Assembly: GCF_022698165.1 (NCBI RefSeq)
Contig: NZ_JALDAY010000001.1
Location: forward strand, 930,001-994,000
Reading direction: 5' to 3'
Source of the DNA: Streptomyces cylindrosporus
Lineage (GTDB): Bacteria; Actinomycetota; Actinomycetes; Streptomycetales; Streptomycetaceae
DNA: 64,000 nucleotides
Numbering within the stretch: the stretch's first letter is position 1; every line of letters begins with the position of its first letter. The notes under the pieces were generated by a model. The model saw only the letters and a program-made list of their open reading frames with translations. It was not told the origin of the DNA and searched no databases. Shown here piece by piece: positions 39,777-47,939 of this stretch. The position numbers and the translations under genes were made by a program.

Positions 39777-40118
39777 ATGCCCCGCTCGCTGGACGGCCTC
39801 GTCCTCGCGCCCGTCGCCGACCAGGCCCCAGGTCAGGTGGGTACGCGCACCCGGTTCGCCTACCACGAGAAGGACGGCGAGATCTGGGCCGAGTACGCGG
39901 GCGGCGACGTCGTGCGCGGCCATCTCGTGGGCACTCGGTCAGGTGACCGGCTGGACTTCCGCTACGTGCAGCTCAAGCGGGACGGGACGACGTCCTCGGG
40001 GCACTGCGTGTCCACGGTGGTGGAGTTGCCGGACGGGCGCGTGCGGCTGGAGGAGACCTGGGAGTGGGAGTCGCAGTCCGGCAGCGGCACGAGCGTTGTG
40101 GAGCAGGTCACTGAGTGA
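39777..40118 (+). CDS. Small conserved protein of unknown function (beta-barrel-like)
   Basis: A 113-residue protein. Sequence such as FAYHEKDGEIWAEYAGGDVV, RGHLVGTR and LEETWEWESQSGSG resembles a widespread small family sometimes labelled 'N-acetylglutamate synthase', probably in error. It reads as one antiparallel beta-barrel. Start ATG 39777 has AAGGGAG upstream. It is divergent from the thiO riboswitch. No function proposed. Confidence 0.8.
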   Translation: MPRSLDGLVLAPVADQAPGQVGTRTRFAYHEKDGEIWAEYAGGDVVRGHLVGTRSGDRLDFRYVQLKRDGTTSSGHCVSTVVELPDGRVRLEETWEWESQSGSGTSVVEQVTE

Positions 40119-40130
40119 GCACGACGGCTG

Positions 40131-40147
40131 ACTGACAATTTGTCAGT
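40131..40147. promoter_or_regulatory. 17-bp palindrome before the FAD oxidoreductase
   Basis: ACTGACAATTTGTCAGT has perfect 8-bp arms around one T, and the right end merges with TTGACT, a -35-like hexamer. It ends 16 bases before the next start, so a bound regulator would block transcription or translation. The ACTGAC/GTCAGT ends recall the palindrome at 50766 with a different spacer. Confidence 0.6.
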
Positions 40148-40163
40148 TGACTATGGTGATCAG

Positions 40164-41393
40164 GTGAGCGAGCAGACGACGCAGTCGCAGCGGAGGGTGG
40201 TCGTGGTCGGCGCGGGCATGGCCGGCGTCCAGACCGCGGTCGCCCTGCGCGAACAGGGCTTCACCGGCACCGTCACCCTGATCGGCGCCGAGCCCCACCA
40301 GCCGTACGACCGGCCGCCGCTGTCCAAGGCCGTGCTGCTCGGCAAGGCCGAGGGCTCCGCCTTCGACGTCGACTTCGAGGCGCTCGGCATCGAGCTCAGG
40401 CTCGGCCGCGAGGCGCTGGGCGTGCGCCCCGGCGAACACGAGCTGGAGACCGGGGCGGGCCCGGTGCCGTACGACGTGCTGGTGCTCGCCACCGGCGCCG
40501 AACCGATCATGCTGCCGGGCACCGAGGGCGTGCCCGGCGTGCATCTGCTGCGCACCCTGGACGACGCCGAGCGGCTGCGGCCCGTGCTCGCGCGGCAGCA
40601 CGACATCGTGGTCGTCGGCGCGGGCTGGATCGGCGCCGAGTTCGCCACCGCCGCGCGCGAGGCGGGCTGCACGGTCACCGTCGTCGAGGCCGCCGACCGC
40701 CCGCTCGCGGGCGCGCTGCCCGCCGAGGTCGCCACCCGGATGGCCGGCTGGTACGCCGACGCGGGCGCCGTGCTGCGTACGCACGCGCGCGTGGCGCGCA
40801 TCGAGCCCGGTGCGGTCGTCCTCGACGACCACACGCGCGTGCCCGCGGGAGCGGTCGTCGTCGGCATCGGCGCCCGCCCCGCCACCGCCTGGCTGACCGG
40901 CTCCGGCATCGAGCTCGGCGCGCACCGCGAGGTCGTCGCCGACGCCCACCTGCGCACCTCGGCACCGGACGTCTACGCCGTCGGCGACTGCGCCTCCTTC
41001 CCCTCCGGGCGCTACGGCGAGCGCCTGCTGGTCCACCACTGGGACAACGCCCTCCAGGGCCCGCGCACGGTGGCCGCCAACATCATCGGCGAGGCCACCG
41101 GGGAGCCCTCGGCGGTCTACGACCCGGTCCCGTACTTCTGGTCCGAGCAGTTCGGCCGCTTCGTCCAGTACGCCGGCCACCACACCTCCGCCGACACGAC
41201 CCTGTGGCGCGGCGACCCGGCCGGCCCGGCCTGGTCGGTGTGCTGGCTGCGCGAGAACCGCCTGATCGCCCTGCTGGCGGTGGGCCGGCCGCGGGACTTG
41301 GCGCAGGGAAGGCGGCTGATCGAGGCGGGCACGGTGATGGACCCGCGGCTGCTGGCGGATCCGGCGAAACCGTTGAAAGCGGCCACGGCCTGA
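40164..41393 (+). CDS. NAD(P)/FAD-dependent oxidoreductase, ferredoxin-reductase type
   Basis: A 409-residue two-dinucleotide-fold reductase. FAD site VVVVGAGMAGVQTAVALREQG, contact EPHQPYDRPPLSKAVL, NAD site VVVGAGWIGAEFATAAREAG and second FAD site DVYAVGDCASFPSG. The pattern matches ferredoxin or rubredoxin reductases serving P450s and dioxygenases. The start is GTG 40164, weak ribosome binding site. No P450 or ferredoxin gene is adjacent, so its partner is unknown. Confidence 0.9.
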   Translation: MSEQTTQSQRRVVVVGAGMAGVQTAVALREQGFTGTVTLIGAEPHQPYDRPPLSKAVLLGKAEGSAFDVDFEALGIELRLGREALGVRPGEHELETGAGPVPYDVLVLATGAEPIMLPGTEGVPGVHLLRTLDDAERLRPVLARQHDIVVVGAGWIGAEFATAAREAGCTVTVVEAADRPLAGALPAEVATRMAGWYADAGAVLRTHARVARIEPGAVVLDDHTRVPAGAVVVGIGARPATAWLTGSGIELGAHREVVADAHLRTSAPDVYAVGDCASFPSGRYGERLLVHHWDNALQGPRTVAANIIGEATGEPSAVYDPVPYFWSEQFGRFVQYAGHHTSADTTLWRGDPAGPAWSVCWLRENRLIALLAVGRPRDLAQGRRLIEAGTVMDPRLLADPAKPLKAATA

Positions 41394-41458
41394 CCTGAAG
41401 CACCAGGTCGGACGGGTCTGGCTTCCGACTGTCAGTCCGGGATGGCAGGCTTGTTCCC

Positions 41459-41830
41459 GTGACCGAGATTGACGCAAAGATCGATGCTCTCGTCCCCGCC
41501 TGGCTCACCCTCCCCGACATCGCAGAGATGCTGGACGTCGAGGTGACGCGTGTGCGGCAGCTGGTCAAGGAGGGCCAGCTCATCGCCGTACGCCGTGGTG
41601 AGAACCGCGCGCTGCACGTCCCCGCCGCCTTCATCGACGGGGCCGAGCAGAAGGTCGTCAAGGGCCTGTCCGGGACCCTGACGCTCCTGCGGGACGACGG
41701 CTTCACCGACGAAGAGATGCTGGAGTGGCTCTTCACCCCGGACGAGAGCCTGCCGGGCACCCCGGCGCAGGCCCTCAGCGAGAATCGCGGCACGGAGGTG
41801 AAGCGCCGGGCCCAGGCGCTCGCCGTCTGA
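41459..41830 (+). CDS. Rv2175c-like DNA-binding protein
   Basis: A 123-residue protein with a MerR-like winged helix-turn-helix (WLTLPDIAEMLDVEVTRVRQ) and the Rv2175c C-terminal domain (GFTDEEMLEWLFTPDESLPG). In M. tuberculosis the counterpart is phosphorylated by PknL, which lowers DNA binding. A PknL-like kinase lies 4 kb away here. Start GTG 41459. A strong hairpin follows the gene. Confidence 0.9.
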   Translation: MTEIDAKIDALVPAWLTLPDIAEMLDVEVTRVRQLVKEGQLIAVRRGENRALHVPAAFIDGAEQKVVKGLSGTLTLLRDDGFTDEEMLEWLFTPDESLPGTPAQALSENRGTEVKRRAQALAV

Positions 41831-41859
41831 TCCGACCGAGCTCATCTGAACAACCGTCC

Positions 41860-41923
41860 GGCGTACGGGCCGGGTCCGCGCAGGCCACGGCCATGCTTCA
41901 GTGCGGCCCGCGGCCCGTACGCC
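41860..41923 (+). terminator. Hairpin with 13-bp stem after the Rv2175c-like gene
   Basis: GGCGTACGGGCCG (41860-41872) and CGGCCCGTACGCC (41911-41923) are exact complements with a 38-base loop. It lies between the Rv2175c-like gene and thiE, 34 bases before the latter. It may be a terminator or a leader structure of thiE; no TPP-riboswitch core is present. Confidence 0.6.
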
Positions 41924-41957
41924 GCCGACATCGAACGACACCCAGGGGGACCCTCGT

Positions 41958-42605
41958 ATGCCCGACACCGCACGCGCCGAGCTCGCCGACGCCCGCGTCT
42001 ATCTGTGCACGGACGCCCGCAGGGCCCAGGGCGACCTGCCCGAGTTCCTGGACGCCGTCCTCGCGGGCGGTGTCGACATCGTGCAACTGCGCGACAAGGG
42101 CATGGAGGCGGCCGAGGAGCTGGAGCACCTGGAGGCCTTCGCGGAGGCCTGCGCCCGGCACGGCAGGCTCCTCGCGGTGAACGACCGCGCGGACGTCGCC
42201 CACGCGGCCGGCGCCGACGTGCTCCACCTCGGCCAGGGCGACCTCCCGGTCCCCGCCGCCCGCGCGATCCTCGGCGAGGACGTGATCATCGGCCGCTCCA
42301 CGCACGCGGAGAGCGAGGCCGCCGCGGCCGCCGCCCAGGAGGGAGTGGACTACTTCTGCACCGGCCCCTGCTGGCCCACCCCCACCAAGCCCGGCCGCCA
42401 CGCCCCCGGCCTCGACCTGGTCCGGTACACCGCCGGGCTGGGCACCGACCGCCCCTGGTTCGCCATCGGCGGCATCGACCTGGGTAACCTCGACCAGGTG
42501 CTGGAGGCCGGCGCCCGCCGGGTCGTGGTCGTCCGCGCGATCACCGAGGCGGACGACCCGGGCGCGGCGGCGGCGGAGTTCGCGAAGCGGCTGCGGAGCG
42601 TATAA
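41958..42605 (+). CDS. thiE: Thiamine-phosphate synthase
   Basis: A 215-residue TIM barrel joining HMP pyrophosphate and thiazole phosphate. Motifs: [61 protein letters not shown] and [11 protein letters not shown]. Start ATG 41958 with AGGGGGA. It lies apart from thiOSG and lacks a riboswitch, so it may not be controlled by thiamine. Confidence 0.95.
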   Translation: MPDTARAELADARVYLCTDARRAQGDLPEFLDAVLAGGVDIVQLRDKGMEAAEELEHLEAFAEACARHGRLLAVNDRADVAHAAGADVLHLGQGDLPVPAARAILGEDVIIGRSTHAESEAAAAAAQEGVDYFCTGPCWPTPTKPGRHAPGLDLVRYTAGLGTDRPWFAIGGIDLGNLDQVLEAGARRVVVVRAITEADDPGAAAAEFAKRLRSV

Positions 42606-42667
42606 CGGGCGCGACTGTCCGATGGGTGGACAACAACCCGACAAAACGGGCAAATTTCCGACTTCGG

Positions 42668-43626
<959 letters not shown>

Positions 43627-43682
43627 ACCGGCCGCACGGGTATACGACACACTGCGTAGCGGCGACTGGGAGAGGGGCGTAC

Positions 43683-44663
43683 ATGGGCTGGACGGTCCTC
43701 TACATCGCGTTCGGCATCGTCGCGCTGTGGCTGCTGGGTGAGGTGCTGCTGCAGTACAAGGCGCGCCTGCGCTGGCGGCTGCTCGCCTTCGTCGGCTTCC
43801 TCGGCGTCGTCCTCGGTGTCCTCATTCCGTCCGTGATCGTCATCGGTCTCGGCGCCGCCGCGTTCGCGGTCGGCCAGACGTACGTCACGCTCTCCTTCCG
43901 CCGCGGCTTCTCGGCCGGCTGGGCGGTCAAGCGCCCGGACGCCGACGCCGAGCTGCTGGACGGCGGCAGCAGCAAGCGCCGGCGCGGCAAGGCCGAGCGC
44001 CAGGACCCGACGCTGGAGGTCTCCGACCTGGAGCCCGCCGAGGGCGGCTACGGCGACGACCGCTCCTTCGGCCAGGACAACGCGTCCTACGGCGCCGAGG
44101 ACGACTACGACCGCGACGACGTCTTCACCCCGGCCCGCTCTCCGCAGCCGACGGCCGCCGAGTCCACCGCCGTCTACGAGCCGCAGCCCATGCCCGACGA
44201 CACCGGCTCCTACGGCATATACAGCGACCCCGCGTACGCGGGCGCCGCCGACCAGTCCTACGCGAACGCGGGCCAGGACCAGTACGCCACGGCCGCCCAG
44301 GGCGCCGACCAGAACTACGGCTACGACTACTCCGGCTACAACCAGCAGCAGTACGGCTACGACACCACCGGCCAGCAGCAGTACGCCGCCTACTCCGACC
44401 CGTACATCGGCACCCAGACCTACGGCGGCGGCTACGACGCCACGTACGGCCAGTACGACCAGCAGGGCTACGGCCAGGACCAGTACGCCACCGGCCAGTA
44501 CGGCGGCGAGACCACCCCGGCCGGCGGGGTCTGGGTCCCGCAGCAGCGCACGGACGAGACCTACGGCGGCGAACTCCCGCCGGAACAGCAGTACCCGTAC
44601 CAGGGCAACGGCCAGCAGCAGCCGCAGGGCAACGGGTACGACGAGCAGCAGTACCGCTTCTGA
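43683..44663 (+). CDS. Membrane protein with long Tyr/Gln/Gly-rich low-complexity tail
   Basis: A 326-residue protein. Residues 1-75 contain three membrane helices (GWTVLYIAFGIVALWLLGEV; LLAFVGFLGVVLGVLIPSVI; VIGLGAAAFAVGQTYVTL). A basic stretch SSKRRRGKAER and an acidic linker follow. From about residue 175 on the sequence is dominated by Tyr, Gln, Gly and Asp in short repeats (DQSYANAGQDQYATAAQG, YGYDYSGYNQQQYGYD). The tail has prion-like composition and is probably cytosolic. Start ATG 43683. Conserved position after metF in streptomycetes; function unknown. Confidence 0.85.
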   Translation: MGWTVLYIAFGIVALWLLGEVLLQYKARLRWRLLAFVGFLGVVLGVLIPSVIVIGLGAAAFAVGQTYVTLSFRRGFSAGWAVKRPDADAELLDGGSSKRRRGKAERQDPTLEVSDLEPAEGGYGDDRSFGQDNASYGAEDDYDRDDVFTPARSPQPTAAESTAVYEPQPMPDDTGSYGIYSDPAYAGAADQSYANAGQDQYATAAQGADQNYGYDYSGYNQQQYGYDTTGQQQYAAYSDPYIGTQTYGGGYDATYGQYDQQGYGQDQYATGQYGGETTPAGGVWVPQQRTDETYGGELPPEQQYPYQGNGQQQPQGNGYDEQQYRF

Positions 44664-44684
44664 CAGCTGCTCAGCGCCGGTCCC

Positions 44685-46190
44685 TCACTGAGAGCCCTTA
44701 AACTCCGGTCCCTCCACGATCAGCCCGGCCACCAGAGCGCCCGACATGCCGGCGTGGGGGAGGCCGCCGCCGGGGTGGGACCAGCCTCCCGCCCGGTAGA
44801 GGCCGGGCAGCCGGGTGGTGTTCGCCGGGTGCAGGAAGCGGCCCTCGCCGGCGGCGAGCGCGGGCGCGGGTACGGCTCCGAAGCGGGCGCCCGTCTCGTC
44901 CGCGATGTGCCCGGGCGTACGCACCTCGTGCCACAGCAGGCGCTCCGACAGTCCCGCTATCGCGGACCCGGCGGCCTCCAACAGCAGCTCCGTACAGCGC
45001 CGGACCGCGCCCTCGGACTCCCAGCCGGCCTCGGCCGACACCACCGCGGACAGCACCACCGACTCGTGCTCGCCGTCCGGCCTGAGCGCCGGGTCGTCGG
45101 GGCGCAGCACGGTCACCGTGGGACGCGGCGGCTCGTCCCCGCCGGGGGAGACCAGGAAGGCCGGCTCGGACCCGGGTGCCGGCGCGTGCACGACCGTGCG
45201 ATGCGCGGCGCCCGCCTCGCGCGCGCCGCGCAGGGCCAGCAGGACGGTGAACCGGGTGGGCGCGTCCTGGCGCGGCTGCACGTCGCCGGCCTCGTCCAGC
45301 GGACGGTCCGTCAGGGCCCGCAGCCTCGCCGGGTCGACGTCCGCCACGACATGATCGGCCTCGGCCACCGAGCCGTCCCCCAGCTCGATCCCTGCCGCCC
45401 GCCCGTCCTTCTCCACGATCCGGGTGACCTCGGCGCCGAAGACGAACTCGACCCTGCGCCGCACGCACCGCTCGTACACCGCCCGCGCCAACTCCCGCAT
45501 CCCACCGCGGACATACCAGGTCCCGAAGGCGTGCTCCATGTACGGCAGCACCGCCGCGCTCGCCGGGGCGGTGCGGGGATCGAGGCCGTACGCGAGCGCG
45601 TGGCTCTCCAGGAGCGCCGCGAGCCGCTCGTCGCGCAGCTCCCAGGCGGCGACCTCGGCGAGCGTGGTCGCCCGGCGCGTGCGCAGCAGCCGCCGGTGCG
45701 GGACCGAGGGGTAGGGCTCGCGTTCCGCCAGCACCGGCCAGTTCGGCCACAGCGGCTCCTCCAGGAGCGGGCGGCGGGTGCGGTCCCAGGCCTCGCGGGC
45801 CCGCACCAGGAAGTCGCCCCAGCGCTCCCCGGCCCCCGCGCCCAGCGCCTCGTCCAGGGCCGCGACCACGCCCGCGCGCGAGGCGTTCGGCAGCGAGACC
45901 TCCGTGCCGTCCGCGAACACGTGCCGTGCGGACGGGTCGACCTGGACCAGCTCGACGCAGTCCTCCAGTGGCTCCTTGCCGGTCTTGACGAACAGATCGC
46001 GCCACACCGCGGGAAGCGTCAGCAGCCCCGGCCCGGTGTCGAAGCCGAACCCGTCCCGCTCGAACCGGCGCACCGCACCGCCGTACGTCTCCGCACGCTC
46101 GTACACCGTCACCCGGTGGCCCGCGACGGCCAGCCGGGCGGCGGCCGCCATCGCGCCCATCCCGGCGCCGATCACCGCAATCCGTCCCAT
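44685..46190 (-). CDS. CrtI-like NAD(P)/FAD-dependent oxidoreductase
   Basis: A 501-residue phytoene-desaturase-type flavoprotein. FAD fingerprint IAVIGAGMGAMAAAARLAVAG, then FGFDTGPGLLTLP, and the C-terminal carotenoid-desaturase block GLYRAGGWSHPGGGLPHAGMSGALVAG. Start ATG 46190. No other carotenoid genes lie nearby, so the substrate may not be a carotenoid. It converges with the Tyr/Gln-rich membrane protein and follows the DUF4126 gene by 30 bases. Confidence 0.9.
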   Translation of the reverse strand: MGRIAVIGAGMGAMAAAARLAVAGHRVTVYERAETYGGAVRRFERDGFGFDTGPGLLTLPAVWRDLFVKTGKEPLEDCVELVQVDPSARHVFADGTEVSLPNASRAGVVAALDEALGAGAGERWGDFLVRAREAWDRTRRPLLEEPLWPNWPVLAEREPYPSVPHRRLLRTRRATTLAEVAAWELRDERLAALLESHALAYGLDPRTAPASAAVLPYMEHAFGTWYVRGGMRELARAVYERCVRRRVEFVFGAEVTRIVEKDGRAAGIELGDGSVAEADHVVADVDPARLRALTDRPLDEAGDVQPRQDAPTRFTVLLALRGAREAGAAHRTVVHAPAPGSEPAFLVSPGGDEPPRPTVTVLRPDDPALRPDGEHESVVLSAVVSAEAGWESEGAVRRCTELLLEAAGSAIAGLSERLLWHEVRTPGHIADETGARFGAVPAPALAAGEGRFLHPANTTRLPGLYRAGGWSHPGGGLPHAGMSGALVAGLIVEGPEFKGSQ

Positions 46191-46220
46191 GCCAGCGACT
46201 TTATCGACCGCCACTGACAG

Positions 46221-46853
46221 TCACCGCACGGGCGGCCCACCGGAGGATCCGCCGGAGGATCTGTCCGCCAGCCGCCGCTCCTCCCGCCGCTGGGCCCGGC
46301 GCCGCAGGAACCGACGGATCCGGGAGACCAGGAAGACCAGCACCACCAGCCCGGACACCAGCAGCACACCGGCGACGACGGCCGCCGCGCCCGGGTGGAA
46401 CATCGCGAACGTCACGATCCCGCCGACGCCGAGATCCTCGGCCAGGCTCAGCACGATGTTGCTGAACGGCTCCGGCGAGGTGTTCACCGCCATCCGCGTC
46501 CCGGCCTTCACGGTGTGGCTGGCCAGCGCCGTCGAACCACCGACCAGACCGGCGACCACGTCGTTGACGGAACCGCTGTGCCCGGCCAGCAGCGCCCCGA
46601 CCCACGCGCCCGCGACCGGCCGGACCACGGTGTGCACCGAGTCCCACACCGAGTCGACGTACGGGATCTTGTCGGCGACCGCCTCGCAGAGGAAGAGCAC
46701 GCCCGCTGTGACGAGCACCTCAGGGCGCTGGAGCGTCTCCGGGACGTCGTCGCTCACGCCGGCCGCGCCGAAGAGGCCGAGCAGCAGCACCACGGCGTAG
46801 GCGTTGATGCCGCTGGCCCAGCCGCTGGTGAAGACAAGAGGGAGTACGGACAC
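46221..46853 (-). CDS. DUF4126 membrane protein
   Basis: A 210-residue polytopic protein with the DUF4126 start LPLVFTSGWASGINAYAVVLLLGLFG and later VADKIPYVDSVWD, a basic tail (RIRRFLRRRAQRREERR) and about five helices. The start is GTG 46853; TACGAT seven bases upstream could be a -10 element, giving a leaderless transcript. Function unknown. Confidence 0.85.
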   Translation of the reverse strand: MSVLPLVFTSGWASGINAYAVVLLLGLFGAAGVSDDVPETLQRPEVLVTAGVLFLCEAVADKIPYVDSVWDSVHTVVRPVAGAWVGALLAGHSGSVNDVVAGLVGGSTALASHTVKAGTRMAVNTSPEPFSNIVLSLAEDLGVGGIVTFAMFHPGAAAVVAGVLLVSGLVVLVFLVSRIRRFLRRRAQRREERRLADRSSGGSSGGPPVR

Positions 46854-47253
46854 GGGGGCGATCGTAACCAGTCGGCAACGGAGCGTCCTGGGGGTGAGCA
46901 CGGACGGCTGAGTACGCGTACCTAGTGAGTGAGATGAGTACGCGCGCGGATGGGGCCCGACCTGCGCGAACGAGAGAGTGGAGACACGGAAAGGGGTACG
47001 GCTCCGGAACCGGCGACACGGGGCGCCGGAAACGGAGCCGCCCACGATCCGCTCCTTCCGCCGACTGCCGTCGGCGGGAGCGAGGCACGGGGGAACCCGG
47101 GGGAAACGACCGATACGGGGGTCCCAACGGGGGGACACGGGGGAAAGAAAAAAGAAAACGGGGGAGCACGAGAAGGCGCCGGTTCGAGGTGGCCCGCGGG
47201 GGACGCGGCCACAGCGGACCGGCGCTTTCGTGTGTGCCCGGAACGGACCGGCG
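46854..47253. other. 400-base gene-free region with clustered G-runs
   Basis: Between the tetR stop and the DUF4126 start no frame has convincing codon bias. It holds GAGTACGCG twice near 46908 and 46935 and, at 47089-47164, six runs of five or six G separated by A-rich loops, followed by GAAAGAAAAAAGAAAAC. The purine-strand asymmetry is unlike the flanking coding DNA. Confidence 0.7.
47089..47164 (+). repeat. Potential G-quadruplex cluster
   Basis: G-runs at 47089-93, 47099-103, 47117-21, 47129-34, 47139-43 and 47160-64, with loops of 5, 13, 7, 4 and 16 bases. Any four neighbouring runs could make a stable intramolecular quadruplex on the plus strand, the non-template strand being minus for the adjacent genes. 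Confidence 0.6.
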
Positions 47254-47889
47254 CTAGCGGTTGGCGCGCCCGCTCACGCGCCCCTGGAGCAGCCGGGACA
47301 GGGCCGCGTGCACGTCGTCCAGGGAACGCTCGGGCTGGAAGGACTGCCAGTCCAGGGCGGCCACCAGGACCATGCCGACCAGCGCGGAGGCCGTCAGCGA
47401 CACGTCGATCTCGTCGCTGAACTCGCCGTTCGCCACACCCTCGCGCAGCACGTCCTCGACCACCGCGACGGCCTGCTGACGGACCACCATCAGGGTCGAC
47501 TGCCAGGCCCTGTTGGTGCGCCACAGCTCGGCCACGTACAGCTGCGTGAAGGCCGGGTAGCGGTCGATGAAGACGAGACCCGCGCGGATCATCGCGTCCA
47601 GGGCGTCGACCTTGCTGCCGCCGTCCCGTGCCGTCTTCTCCGCCGCCTCCCGCAGAGAGGCGGCCAGGAGGCCCACACCGTGCCGCAGCAGCTCCTCGAA
47701 GAGGACGGACTTGCTCGCGAAGTTGTAGTAGACCGTGCCCTTGGCCACCCCGGCCCGCTCGGCGATCTCGTCCACCGTGGTGGCGGAGAAGCCCTGCTCG
47801 GCGATGAGCGTGACGGCGGCCTCGTAGAGCTTCTGCCGGGTGGCCTCGCGGCGCGTGCTGCCGCCCGACGGGGCGCTGCTGCTTTCCAT
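47254..47889 (-). CDS. TetR-family regulator of the YhgE operon
   Basis: A 211-residue regulator. The helix-turn-helix is in residues 15-60 (ATRQKLYEAAVTLIAEQGFS, then TVDEIAERAGVAKGTVYYNF). The C-terminal half is a ligand/dimer domain like that of actinobacterial TetR proteins beside YhgE/Pip transporters. Start ATG 47889 follows CAGGA; GTG 47904 is in frame. Third gene of the ABC-like, YhgE, tetR unit; it likely acts at the palindrome 50766-50779. Confidence 0.9.
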   Translation of the reverse strand: MESSSAPSGGSTRREATRQKLYEAAVTLIAEQGFSATTVDEIAERAGVAKGTVYYNFASKSVLFEELLRHGVGLLAASLREAAEKTARDGGSKVDALDAMIRAGLVFIDRYPAFTQLYVAELWRTNRAWQSTLMVVRQQAVAVVEDVLREGVANGEFSDEIDVSLTASALVGMVLVAALDWQSFQPERSLDDVHAALSRLLQGRVSGRANR

Positions 47890-47939
47890 GGTCCTGATTG
47901 TCACAGGAGCCGTCCCTTCCGAGGTCGTCACCGGGCTTC

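Noticed and set aside
47089..47164. Reading the regular G-runs as a CRISPR-like repeat array
   Set aside because: Spacing is irregular, units are only five bases, and no cas gene is near.
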